The notes under the pieces are model-generated. The model ran no database searches. It was not told where the DNA came from and saw nothing but the letters and a program-made list of their open reading frames with translations. This document shows, piece by piece, positions 1 through 7,960 of a stretch of DNA of 64,000 bases; the first letter of the stretch is position 1, and every line of letters begins with the position of its first letter. This DNA comes from Sanguibacter hominis ATCC BAA-789 (lineage in GTDB: Bacteria; Actinomycetota; Actinomycetes; Actinomycetales; Cellulomonadaceae), in contig NZ_JAAXOW010000002.1 of NCBI RefSeq assembly GCF_012396185.1, positions 496,001 to 560,000 of the forward strand, written 5' to 3'. The position numbers and the translations under genes are program-made.

Positions 1-1227
1 AGCGGTGCCGATGCGGACGGTCACGGTCCCCGTGCGACCGGTCACGTTCGTCTCGTTGTCGCTCCAGAGCTCCTTCACGCCGTCGTCGAGAGGCACCGGC
101 GTCACGACGCGGTAGGTGAACGTGGTGTTCCCGAGAGGGGCAGACGCAGCGGCCGTGAACCGGATCGTGCCGTCCGCGTTGACCGTCGCACTCCCGTGGG
201 GTGACTGGGTGAGGATCTCCGGGCGCAGGGAGGACCCGCGATCGTTGGCCAGCACGGCGAGGTTGGCGCTCGCGCCGGCGGGGACACGGGCACCGGAGTC
301 GTCGACGGCGACCGGGTAGATCAGGACCGTCACGGTGGCCTCGCCCGAGTTGCGTCCCTGGGCGTCGCGCAGCTTGTACTTGAACGTGACGATGCCGGAG
401 TAGTCGGCCGGCGGCGTGTAACGCACCGCCCCCATGAGGGTGCCGGACGTGATCACGGTCGCCGTGCCCTGGGCGGGGGCCGAGGTGATCGTCGTCGGGT
501 TGGAGCGGTTGGACACGATCACGTCGTTCGCGAGGATGTCGACGTCGCGGGCGGCGCCGCCGGCGCTGAACGAGATCTCGTCATCGTTCGCCACAGGCGC
601 GGTCGAGATGTTCCAGGTCGCGTCGGTGTTCGGGTCGATGAGCGTCGTCATCGGATAGAAGCAGCCGTCGCCGCCGCACTTCTCGACGCCGGGGTTCCAC
701 GTGACCACGACGATGGCGCGGTACACGAGCGCAGCCGACGCTCCCGGGTTAGTCCGCACGCAGGTCGTGTCGGACGCGGAAGCAGACTTGGCGCGGTAGC
801 AGCTCCCGATGAGCGTCGTGACCTGGTACTTCATGCCCGAGACGGTCACGTCGTTGCTGACCTTGAGCGTGACCGGCTTGGCGGCAGCAGCGGGGTCCCA
901 GAGCTTGTTCGTCTCGGCGACGAGCGTCGGGTCGAGCGCGGCGACCTTGGCGAACGCGGCGGACACCTCGGCCTCCGTCCGTCCGATGACGAGCGGCGAG
1001 GGATCGGTCGGCGAGCCCGGCCGCGGGTGCACGGAGCGCACCTTCTCCATCGCCTGCGTCGCGATTGATGCGGAGGACTGTGTGCGCTGGAGGTGCGAGG
1101 CGGTGCTCGAGCCGCGCATGAAGAACACGAGCACGGCTGACGCAACCATGCCGACGATGAAGAGCGCGACGATCACCTCGATGAGGGAGAAGCCCTCATC
1201 GGTGGTCGCTCCGGGGTCACGCCGCAT
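1..1227 (-). CDS. Pilin-like protein with C-terminal Ig/cadherin-like repeats (partial)
   Basis: The reading frame stays open to the window edge, giving 409 codons of a longer protein. The N-terminus is a type IV prepilin signal: short leader ending in Gly12, then FSLIEVIVALFI with Glu at mature position 5 and a hydrophobic helix to about residue 36. Residues 40-205 form a pilin-like globular part with four cysteines (143, 156, 184, 189). From about 211 two repeats follow, each opening with a [P/V]xAxDD motif and holding an LAND motif plus FxYxxxD-like ends; they resemble the Big_9/tandem-95 cadherin-like family and the second is cut off by the window. The likely role is a minor pilin or pilus-associated adhesin displayed at the surface. 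ATG at 1227 is preferred because GGAGAG lies 4 nt upstream; an in-frame ATG at 1239 has no ribosome site. It lies downstream of pilA behind a hairpin. Confidence 0.8.
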   Translation of the reverse strand, partial: MRRDPGATTDEGFSLIEVIVALFIVGMVASAVLVFFMRGSSTASHLQRTQSSASIATQAMEKVRSVHPRPGSPTDPSPLVIGRTEAEVSAAFAKVAALDPTLVAETNKLWDPAAAAKPVTLKVSNDVTVSGMKYQVTTLIGSCYRAKSASASDTTCVRTNPGASAALVYRAIVVVTWNPGVEKCGGDGCFYPMTTLIDPNTDATWNISTAPVANDDEISFSAGGAARDVDILANDVIVSNRSNPTTITSAPAQGTATVITSGTLMGAVRYTPPADYSGIVTFKYKLRDAQGRNSGEATVTVLIYPVAVDDSGARVPAGASANLAVLANDRGSSLRPEILTQSPHGSATVNADGTIRFTAAASAPLGNTTFTYRVVTPVPLDDGVKELWSDNETNVTGRTGTVTVRIGTA

Positions 1228-1262
1228 GGTTCTCTCCATCGTCGTTCGGTCGAGACGCCGCA

Positions 1263-1294
1263 CTGGGGACCAAACCGGAAGGCTTGGTCCCCAG
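1263..1294 (-). terminator. Hairpin after pilA
   Basis: Perfect 11-bp inverted repeat, arms 1263-1273 and 1284-1294, with a 10-nt loop, between the pilA stop and the next pilin-like gene. There is no U-tract, as is usual in actinobacteria. It could end or attenuate the pilA transcript, or protect its 3' end so that the major pilin is made in excess over the downstream gene. Confidence 0.6.
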
Positions 1295-1335
1295 CACGGG
1301 TGCCGCTCAGCGTGCGTGCTGAGCAGCGTGGTGAA

Positions 1336-1752
1336 TCACGGGGTCTGCAGACCGCCAGCCTTGCTGTCGTACTTGAACTCGGTGCCGGTGCCCTTGTCCG
1401 TGTTCTTGCCGGTGATGGTGTACGAGTCGGCGGTCACGGCCACCGTGTAGACGGTCGTGTCCTCGCTCTTCGTGACGTCAACCGCACCGGTCTTCGTCGT
1501 CAGCGTGACCTTCGTGCCCGCGTCAGCGCCGGTCGGGTACGCCTGGTCGTCGACGTACGCCGTCTCCATCTCGTTGGCGATCGTGCGCAGGTCAGACTTG
1601 ATGCCCGCGTCGACAGCCTTCTTGCGCTGGTTGAGGAACACCGGGATGGCGATCGCGGAGAGGATGCCGATGATGATGATGACGACGAGGAGCTCGATCA
1701 GGGTGAAACCCTTGTCCTTCTCCTGCATGGACTTCTGCACGCGAGCGATCAT
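1336..1752 (-). CDS. pilA: Type IV pilin, probable major subunit
   Basis: 138 residues, a normal size for a small Gram-positive type IV pilin. The prepilin peptidase site is KDKG15|FTLIE with Glu at mature position 5, followed by the long hydrophobic helix LLVVIIIIGILSAIAIPVFL. After it comes the KKAVDAGIKSDLRTIANE helix seen in ComP/PilA-like actinobacterial pilins, then a Thr/Lys/Asp-rich beta region without cysteines. The subunit would be cleaved and methylated by a PilD-type peptidase and assembled by PilB/PilC. It has its own sigma-28-type promoter (1820-1848) and a hairpin behind it, so it is set apart from neighbouring pil genes; this is why I call it the major pilin. AAGAGG lies 6 nt before the ATG. 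Confidence 0.85.
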   Translation of the reverse strand: MIARVQKSMQEKDKGFTLIELLVVIIIIGILSAIAIPVFLNQRKKAVDAGIKSDLRTIANEMETAYVDDQAYPTGADAGTKVTLTTKTGAVDVTKSEDTTVYTVAVTADSYTITGKNTDKGTGTEFKYDSKAGGLQTP

Positions 1753-1819
1753 GCCCGGCCTCTTTTCATGTTCAAGGTGAAAGTGATGTGCACCACCGCT
1801 CTCGCGGCGTGCAATCCGT

Positions 1820-1848
1820 CTATCGGGTGTCGAGCGTCCGGACTTGAG
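1820..1848 (-). promoter_or_regulatory. Sigma-28 (FliA/WhiG)-type promoter of pilA
   Basis: On the minus strand CTCAAG (1848-1843) and CGATAG (1825-1820) are separated by 17 nt, the CGATAG being preceded by CC. The -10 resembles the GCCGATAA box of sigma-28-family factors. The same element with the same 17-nt spacing precedes pilT and pilB. The start of transcription would be about 60 nt before the pilA ATG. Confidence 0.7.
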
Positions 1849-1874
1849 CGAGTCAGGTCACGAGTTGATAACGC

Positions 1875-2273
1875 TCAGCCGAGCTCGAACAGGACGGCAC
1901 CTGGGCACGTCTGCACGTCGCTCTCACGCAGGCCTTCGCCGTCGAACACCCAGTTCTGCGTCCCCTGCGTCCCCTCGACCGATCGCCCGACCAGGCAGAA
2001 CTTCACACCATCCAGGTGTACGGCGACGGCGTTGCCCGGCGTCAGGCGGACGTCCTTGCTCAGCGACGCCTCCTCGACAGGCGCTCCCGCCGACAGGACT
2101 CCTGTGACCGCCGTCGCGACGGTCCGCAGATCACTCTTGATGCTCGCGTCCACCGCGCGGGCCCGCTGCCCCAGGAACAGACCGATCCCGATCGCCGACA
2201 GCACACCGATGATCATGATGACCACGAGCAGCTCGACGAGGCTGAACCCCTCGTCCCGGGCCGGCCGGCTCAC
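1875..2273 (-). CDS. Type IV pilin-like protein, second pilin
   Basis: 132 residues. Prepilin motif DEG9|FSLVELLVVIMIIGVLSAIGIGLFL with Glu5, followed by a helix (RARAVDASIKSDLRTVATA) closely similar to that of the neighbouring pilA. Unlike pilA it has two cysteines near the C-terminus (in KFCLV and QTCPG) that could form the D-region disulfide loop typical of many type IV pilins. Its ATG overlaps the pilC stop (ATGA), so it is translated from the pilT-pilC transcript, while pilA has a separate promoter. It is most likely a minor pilin or a second subunit; which of the two pilins dominates the fibre cannot be settled from sequence. Confidence 0.82.
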   Translation of the reverse strand: MSRPARDEGFSLVELLVVIMIIGVLSAIGIGLFLGQRARAVDASIKSDLRTVATAVTGVLSAGAPVEEASLSKDVRLTPGNAVAVHLDGVKFCLVGRSVEGTQGTQNWVFDGEGLRESDVQTCPGAVLFELG

Positions 2274-3496
2274 TGGATCAGGTCGAACACGCCGAAGATC
2301 GGCATGTACATCGCGATGACCATGCCACCGATGATCGAGCCGAGCACGACGATCATGAGCGGCTCGATGAGGCTCGTGAGCGCCTCGGTCGTGGCCTCGA
2401 CCTCCTGGTCGTAGAACTCCGCGATCTTCTCGAGCATCGTGTCGAGCGCTCCGGTGTCCTCACCGACCGCCATCATCTGCACCACCATGGGCGGGAACAC
2501 TGTGTGCTCCGACAGCGGCCCGGTCAACGACTGGCCCTGCCGCACCGACTCCTGGATCGAGCTCACCGCGTGCTCCACGACGACGTTGCCCGACGTCTCA
2601 CCCACGATCTCGAGCGCCTGGAGGATAGGAACACCCGCGTGCAGCATCGCACCGAGGTTGCGGGTGAATCGCGCGACCGCGATCTTCTGGAAGAGCGGGC
2701 CGAAGACCGGCAGCTTGAGCTTCCACGGATCGAGCGCCTCCCGGACCGCACGGTCGTTCTTGTGCCGACCCCACCACCAGACGCCCACCCCGATCGCGAG
2801 GAGCCCCGGCAGCAGACCGACCTTGAGCCCGTTCGACATCGCCATGAGGATCTTGGTCGGCAGCGGCAGGTCCCCGCCCATCGACGAGAACATGTCGGCG
2901 AAGATCGGCACGATGAACAGGAGCATGCCCGCCGTGGCGAGGATGGCGATCACGAACACGACGACGGGGTACGTCATCGCGGACTTGATCTTGCTGCGCA
3001 GCTTGACCTCGTCCTCGAAGTTCTTCGCGACCGAGAGCAGCACCTGGTCGAGGAAGCCGCCGACCTCTCCCGCGCGCACCATGTTGAGCATGAGCGGCGG
3101 GAAGATCATCGGGTGCTTGCCGAGGGACGCTGAGAAGGACACGCCCGTCTCGATGTCGCTGCGCACCTCCGCGAGGACGCGCGCGAGGTTCTTGTTCTCC
3201 GTCTGCTCCGCGAGGATCGACACCGAGCGCAGCAGCGACAGGCCGGCGTTGATCATGGTCGCGAGCTGGCGCGCCATGATCGCCAGGTCCTTGAGCTTGA
3301 CGCCGTCACCGAACCCGGGGATCGAGATCTCCCGCTGGAGACCGGTGTTGCGCACCTCGTTGATCGAGAGCGGCGCGACACCCATCGACTTGAGCTTGGT
3401 CGCGACCGCGTTCTCGCTGGCCGCCTCGATCCGACCCTTGACCAGCTTGCCCTGGCGGTCGCGGATCACATAGTCGTAAGTCTTGGCCTCAGCCAT
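2270..3496 (-). CDS. pilC: Type IV pilus inner-membrane platform protein PilC
   Basis: 408 residues, the usual length of PilC/GspF proteins. Two T2SSF domains lie at about 73-196 and 276-398, each ending in membrane helices (about 175-203, 225-243 and 377-400). PilC is the integral platform on which the PilB and PilT hexamers act to extend and retract the pilus. The start MAEAKTYDYVIRDRQGK matches the family N-terminus. Its ATG overlaps the pilT TGA by one base (TGATG), and its stop overlaps the next pilin start, so pilT-pilC-pilin is a tight operon. The frame is open about 120 nt further upstream, but that stretch lies inside pilT and codes for Arg-rich shadow sequence. Confidence 0.93.
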   Translation of the reverse strand: MAEAKTYDYVIRDRQGKLVKGRIEAASENAVATKLKSMGVAPLSINEVRNTGLQREISIPGFGDGVKLKDLAIMARQLATMINAGLSLLRSVSILAEQTENKNLARVLAEVRSDIETGVSFSASLGKHPMIFPPLMLNMVRAGEVGGFLDQVLLSVAKNFEDEVKLRSKIKSAMTYPVVVFVIAILATAGMLLFIVPIFADMFSSMGGDLPLPTKILMAMSNGLKVGLLPGLLAIGVGVWWWGRHKNDRAVREALDPWKLKLPVFGPLFQKIAVARFTRNLGAMLHAGVPILQALEIVGETSGNVVVEHAVSSIQESVRQGQSLTGPLSEHTVFPPMVVQMMAVGEDTGALDTMLEKIAEFYDQEVEATTEALTSLIEPLMIVVLGSIIGGMVIAMYMPIFGVFDLIQ

Positions 3497-5220
3497 CACA
3501 CGGTCCTGTTCTTGCTCTGGAAGTCGGCGCCACCCATGTTGGCGTTCGCGAGGCCGGCACCCGCACCGGACGCTGAAGCGCGACCGGTCAGCTTGTTGTA
3601 GTCCTCGAGGTTGTGGCACTTCTCGAGGCCGGTCTCGTACGAGATGCGGCCGCTGCGCGTCAGCTCGGCGAGGTGCTGGTCCATCGTGTGCATGCCCTGC
3701 TGCGAGCCCGCCTGCATCGAGGAGTAGATCTGGTGCGTCTTGCCCTCGCGGATGAGGTTGCGGATCGCGGGGGTGGCGAGCATGACCTCGGTCGCGACGA
3801 CACGCCCCGGACCGTCAGAGCGCCGGCACAGAGTCTGGGACACGACGCCCTGGAGCGCTCCGGCGAGCTGGGTGCGCACCTGCCCCTGCTGCTCGGGGGG
3901 GAACACGTCGATGATGCGGTCGATCGTCTGGGCCGCGTCCTGCGTGTGCAGGGTCGCGAACACGAGGTGCCCCGTCTCGGCTGCGGTGAGCGCCACCGAG
4001 ATCGTCTCGAGGTCACGCATCTCACCGACGAGGATGATGTCAGGGTCCTGGCGCAGGACGTGCTTGAGCGCGTTCGCGAAGCTCTGCGTGTCGGCACCGA
4101 CCTCACGCTGGTTGATGATCGCGCGCTTGTGGGTGTGCAGGAACTCGATCGGGTCCTCGACCGTCATGATGTGGTCAGGTCGCGTCCGGTTCGCGAGGTC
4201 GATGATCGAGGCCAGCGTCGTCGACTTGCCCGAGCCCGTCGGACCCGTCACGAGGACGAGGCCTCGGGGCAGTCCAGCGAAGTTCGCGACCACGGCGGGG
4301 ACGCCGAGCGCCTCGAGCGGCTTGATCTCGAACGGGATCGTGCGGAACGCCGCACCCATCTGCTCGCGCTGCCGGTAGAAGTTCACCCGGAAGCGCGCAA
4401 GGTCAGGCACCTGATACGAGAAGTCGAGCTCGAGCTCGGCCTCGAACCGTTCACGCTGGCGCATGTTCAGCACCGAGTACAGGACGCGCTGCAGCATCGC
4501 CCCGTCGAGCAGACCGAACTCCTCCATCGGCTGGAGGGCGCCGTGGCGGCGCATCATCGGGTACGCGCCGGCCGTCAGGTGCAGGTCAGAAGCGCCGGCG
4601 GCGTGCATCGTGCGCAGGAGGGGCTCGATCTGGACGTCGTTCTCATGAGCGCGGTCCATGCCCAGTCGGCCGGCGGTCGACCCGACGTAGCCCTCGGCGC
4701 CCGCACGACGCGAGCCCGCCTCCGCGCTCGGGCGGGTCGGCGACACCGGGCGAGCCGCAGGGCCGCTGGCCGGAGCGGACGACGTCGGCGCCGGGGCGAC
4801 GGGCGCCTGCACGGCCGTCGGCTGAGCCGGAGCCGCGGGAGCCACATAGCTCGGGACGCGCGGCGCGACGGACTGCACCGGGGTGAGCGGCTGGCTCGCG
4901 GGCGCGGTCGGTGCGGGCGGGTAGGCCGCACCGGCAAGATACGCGTCGCGGGGCGCGCCCAGGGTCGCCTGTGCACCTCCCGGGACGAAGGTGCCGGGCT
5001 GAGGTGAGAAGCTGCCGCCTGCGGCCGGCTCGCCGGGCCGAGCAGCGGGCGACGCTGCCCCGGGAGCGGGCGGGTACGTCGGCGTAGCTGCGAGACCCGC
5101 CGAAGGGAGCGCATGGGCCGCGCTCTCACGGCGGAACGCGTTCACCGACGAGATCGAGTCCGCGGGAAAGTCGTCGCCCGGGTTCGGGATCCCGTAGTGG
5201 TTCGTGGTGCCCTCGGTCAC
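3496..5220 (-). CDS. pilT: Type IV pilus twitching ATPase PilT with long Pro/Ala-rich N-terminus
   Basis: 574 residues; a normal PilT is about 350-370. The catalytic part starts near residue 190 and contains Walker A GPTGSGKS (326-333), Walker B ILVGEMRD (396-403), the TLHT His box (423-426) and AIRNLIREGK (485-494), the signature of PilT retraction ATPases. Residues 1-185 are low in complexity (Pro, Ala, Thr, Ser) and probably disordered. The protein would power pilus retraction and twitching. GTG start with AAAGG 7 nt upstream. It heads the pilT-pilC-pilin operon and has a sigma-28-type promoter at 5268-5296. The tail after 545 is Gly/Ala-rich. Whether the extension regulates the motor or binds partners is unknown. 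Confidence 0.92.
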   Translation of the reverse strand: MTEGTTNHYGIPNPGDDFPADSISSVNAFRRESAAHALPSAGLAATPTYPPAPGAASPAARPGEPAAGGSFSPQPGTFVPGGAQATLGAPRDAYLAGAAYPPAPTAPASQPLTPVQSVAPRVPSYVAPAAPAQPTAVQAPVAPAPTSSAPASGPAARPVSPTRPSAEAGSRRAGAEGYVGSTAGRLGMDRAHENDVQIEPLLRTMHAAGASDLHLTAGAYPMMRRHGALQPMEEFGLLDGAMLQRVLYSVLNMRQRERFEAELELDFSYQVPDLARFRVNFYRQREQMGAAFRTIPFEIKPLEALGVPAVVANFAGLPRGLVLVTGPTGSGKSTTLASIIDLANRTRPDHIMTVEDPIEFLHTHKRAIINQREVGADTQSFANALKHVLRQDPDIILVGEMRDLETISVALTAAETGHLVFATLHTQDAAQTIDRIIDVFPPEQQGQVRTQLAGALQGVVSQTLCRRSDGPGRVVATEVMLATPAIRNLIREGKTHQIYSSMQAGSQQGMHTMDQHLAELTRSGRISYETGLEKCHNLEDYNKLTGRASASGAGAGLANANMGGADFQSKNRTV

Positions 5221-5267
5221 TTCTCAGCCTTTCGCCGTCGTCCGCACGCAAGTAGTGCGACTTTCTC

Positions 5268-5296
5268 TTATCGGCGCGCACCCGGCCGACCTTGAG
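5268..5296 (-). promoter_or_regulatory. Sigma-28 (FliA/WhiG)-type promoter of pilT-pilC-pilin
   Basis: On the minus strand CTCAAG (5296-5291), 17 nt, then CGATAA (5273-5268); with the two bases before it the -10 reads GCCGATAA, an exact match to the classical sigma-28-family box. It lies in the 106-nt gap between pilB and pilT, about 40 nt before the pilT start codon. Confidence 0.78.
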
Positions 5297-5326
5297 CGGC
5301 TCTCGGCGCACGGCCGAGCCGACGGC

Positions 5327-7003
5327 TCACGCGACGATGCGCAGCAGCTCCTCGATCGTGGTGTCACCCGCGATGACCTTGCGCCACCCGTCCATGCGCA
5401 ACGTGGCCATCCCCTCGTCCGTCGCGGTGCGGCCGATGTCCGCGGCCGAGGAACCGGCGACGGCGTGCCGCTCGATGGCCTCGGTCACCCGCATGACCTC
5501 GTGCAGCGCGAGACGCCCGCGGTAGCCGGTGCGAGAGCACGTCGAACAGCCGACGGGGCGCTGCAGGATCGGCTTAGGCTCGCCCGGGACCCACGGGAAG
5601 CGTGCCGCGAGCAGCTCCTCGTCGCTCGGCTCGTACGGCTCCTTGCACTTCTTGCACAGCCGCCGGGCAAGTCGCTGGGCAACGACGCAGTCGAGGGCCG
5701 ACCCCACGAGGAACGGCTCGATGCCCATCTCCACGAGTCGGGTGATCGCCGACGGCGCGTCGTTCGTGTGCAGCGTCGACAGCACCAGGTGACCGGTGAG
5801 AGCCGCTTCGATCGCGATCTGCGCGGTCTCGTGGTCACGGATCTCACCGAGGAGCACGACGTCCGGGTCAGAGCGGAGGATCGACCGGAGCGCGCCCGCG
5901 AAGGTCAGACCCGCCTTGGGGTTGACCTGGACCTGGTTGATGCCCGGGAGGCGGTACTCGACCGGGTCCTCGACCGTGATGACGTTGATCTCCGGACGCG
6001 ACACCGCGTTGAGGGTCGCGTACAGCGTCGTCGACTTGCCCGAACCGGTCGGTCCCGTCACGAGGATCATGCCGTACGGCTTGCGGTACGCCTCGGAGTA
6101 GACCTCGTAGTTCTCCTCGCCGAAGGACAGGTCGCGCAGGTCGAGGCTCGCCGTCGAGTTGTCGAGGATTCGCATGACGATCTTCTCGCCCCACACGGTC
6201 GGCAGCGTCGCGACACGGAGGTCGATCTTGCGGCCGTTGTGCTGGACGGACATGCGGCCGTCCTGGGGCTTGCGCCGCTCGGCGATGTCGATGTCCGAGA
6301 GGATCTTGACGCGCGAGATGACACCGTTCTGGATCTGCTTGGGCGACCGCTGCATCTCGTGGAGCACGCCGTCGATCCGGTAGCGGACCCGAAGGTCGCC
6401 CTCGGTCGGCTCGATGTGGATGTCGGACGCGCGGTCGGTGATCGCCTGCGTCACCAGCAGGTTGACGTACTTGACGATCGGTGCGTCGTCCTCGGTGGCG
6501 GAGCCGAGGTTCGAGAGGTCCATCTCGACCTCGTTGGAGGTCGCCTCCTCCATCGCGTCCGCGAGCTCGTTGATCTCACCGTCGGCGCGGCAGTAGCGGT
6601 CGATACCGCGCACGAGGTTGTCGTGCGCCGCCACAGCGGGGATGACGGGCATGCGTGCGACCGACTGCGCGTCGTCGAGCGCCATGACGTTGCCCGGGTC
6701 GGCCATCGCGAGGACGAGCCGACCGTCGCGGATCTCCACGGGCAGGATCGTGTACCGCCGGCACATCGCGGTCGGCAGGAGCGCGACGGCGGAACGGTCC
6801 ACGGCGTGGTCGTCGAGGTCGACGAACTCCATGCCCACCTGGGCGGCGAGCGCACGTACGAGCTGGTCCTCGCTGAGGTACCCGAGCTCGACCAGGACAC
6901 GGCCGAGAGAGGATCCTCGGACGATCTGCTCGTCGAGCGCCGTCATCAGCTGTGTCTCGTTGACCAGGCCTTCCTCGAGAAGGACCTCTCCGAGCTGCTT
7001 CAT
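5327..7003 (-). CDS. pilB: Type IV pilus assembly ATPase PilB
   Basis: 558 residues, normal for PilB/GspE. The N-terminal T2SSE_N (MshEN-like) region covers about 1-140 (KQLGEVLLEEGLVNETQL). The ATPase core has Walker A GPTGSGKSTT (317-326), Walker B LLGEIRDHE, the LHTNDA His box (411-416) and a zinc site of two CxxC pairs (450/453 and 486/489). This is the extension motor that polymerises pilins on the PilC platform, a cytoplasmic hexamer. The long core and the cysteine pairs separate it from PilT. It is the first gene of the pil block in this window, with its own sigma-28-type promoter at 7047-7075. Confidence 0.95.
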   Translation of the reverse strand: MKQLGEVLLEEGLVNETQLMTALDEQIVRGSSLGRVLVELGYLSEDQLVRALAAQVGMEFVDLDDHAVDRSAVALLPTAMCRRYTILPVEIRDGRLVLAMADPGNVMALDDAQSVARMPVIPAVAAHDNLVRGIDRYCRADGEINELADAMEEATSNEVEMDLSNLGSATEDDAPIVKYVNLLVTQAITDRASDIHIEPTEGDLRVRYRIDGVLHEMQRSPKQIQNGVISRVKILSDIDIAERRKPQDGRMSVQHNGRKIDLRVATLPTVWGEKIVMRILDNSTASLDLRDLSFGEENYEVYSEAYRKPYGMILVTGPTGSGKSTTLYATLNAVSRPEINVITVEDPVEYRLPGINQVQVNPKAGLTFAGALRSILRSDPDVVLLGEIRDHETAQIAIEAALTGHLVLSTLHTNDAPSAITRLVEMGIEPFLVGSALDCVVAQRLARRLCKKCKEPYEPSDEELLAARFPWVPGEPKPILQRPVGCSTCSRTGYRGRLALHEVMRVTEAIERHAVAGSSAADIGRTATDEGMATLRMDGWRKVIAGDTTIEELLRIVA

Positions 7004-7046
7004 GTTGTTGCCTCGCTCACGACCTCGTGCACATCCTGTCGAAGCA

Positions 7047-7075
7047 CTATCGGCGTTCTGGAGCCGGGACCTGAG
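7047..7075 (-). promoter_or_regulatory. Sigma-28 (FliA/WhiG)-type promoter of pilB
   Basis: On the minus strand CTCAGG (7075-7070), 17 nt, then CGATAG (7052-7047), preceded by GC (GCCGATAG). It lies in the 96-nt gap between aroE and pilB, about 40 nt before the pilB ATG. Its geometry is identical to the promoters of pilT and pilA. Confidence 0.72.
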
Positions 7076-7099
7076 CCCTCAGGCGCACATGCACACTTC

Positions 7100-7960
7100 T
7101 CACACAGTGTTGACGGGGCGCGGAGCGTCGAGGGCTGCGTCGAGCGCGGCGGCCATCGCGTCGAGCGGGGCGGCGCGACCGGTCATGAGGCGGACCTGCT
7201 CCGCAGCCTGGTGGAGGAGCATCCGCTCGCCACCGGCGTCTCCTCCCACGGGCGCCCACGCCGCTCTGAGCGCGCTCGGGCGCGGGTCGTACACGACGTC
7301 GAGAAGCACGCCGAGCCGTGACGGCGCAGCCTGGACCAGCTGGGCGGCGACAGGGTCGGCAGCGTGCGCAGGGAGCGTCGAGACGACGACGTCGGCGGCC
7401 AGGAGTGCGGGCAGCACCGCATCGATCTGGTGGAACGTCGGCTCGACGCCCATCCTGTGCGCTGCTCGCCGCAGGCTGCCGGTGCGCGAGAGCGAACGGG
7501 CGAACACCGCAGGTGTGGTGATGCCGAGCTCGCCGAGCGCGGCGAGCGCGGACGACGCGGTCGCCCCCGCGCCGAGCACCGCCCCGCGGACTGCGCCGCT
7601 GCCGGGTACGAACCCGGCCTCGCGCAGCGCCGCGACGATCCCGTAGACGTCCGTGTTCGCGCCGACCAGCGTCGCGCGCGAACCTCCCGGCTGGAACAGG
7701 ACGGTGTTGACCGCCCCCACGACCTCGGCGAGAGGCTCGACGTGATCGAGCAGGCTGAGCACCGTCTGCTTCAGGGGCATCGTGAGGCTCAGTCCGGCCC
7801 ACTCAGGGCCGCAGGACGCGACGAACCCCTCGAGCTCGTGCTCGTCGACGTCGATCGCGTCGTAGGTCCACGAGAGCCCGAGCGCCGAGTACGCGGCGCG
7901 GTGCAGCACGGGTGACAGCGAGTGCCCGACGGGGTGGCCGAGCACTGCTGCCCGGCTCAC
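7100..7960 (-). CDS. aroE: Shikimate dehydrogenase
   Basis: 286 residues. It reduces 3-dehydroshikimate to shikimate with NADPH, the fourth step of aromatic amino-acid and chorismate synthesis. The N-terminal substrate domain has GHSLSP (residues 12-17), the catalytic Lys64 in TMPLK and Asp104 in ANTDVYG. The nucleotide-binding loop is GAGATA (130-135). The GTG start at 7960 overlaps the mltG stop (GTGA); an in-frame ATG 66 nt upstream lies inside mltG and codes for unrelated Gly/Arg-rich sequence. mltG-aroE coupling is common in actinobacteria, where aroE usually follows alaS-ruvX-mltG as it does here. Confidence 0.92.
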   Translation of the reverse strand: MSRAAVLGHPVGHSLSPVLHRAAYSALGLSWTYDAIDVDEHELEGFVASCGPEWAGLSLTMPLKQTVLSLLDHVEPLAEVVGAVNTVLFQPGGSRATLVGANTDVYGIVAALREAGFVPGSGAVRGAVLGAGATASSALAALGELGITTPAVFARSLSRTGSLRRAAHRMGVEPTFHQIDAVLPALLAADVVVSTLPAHAADPVAAQLVQAAPSRLGVLLDVVYDPRPSALRAAWAPVGGDAGGERMLLHQAAEQVRLMTGRAAPLDAMAAALDAALDAPRPVNTV

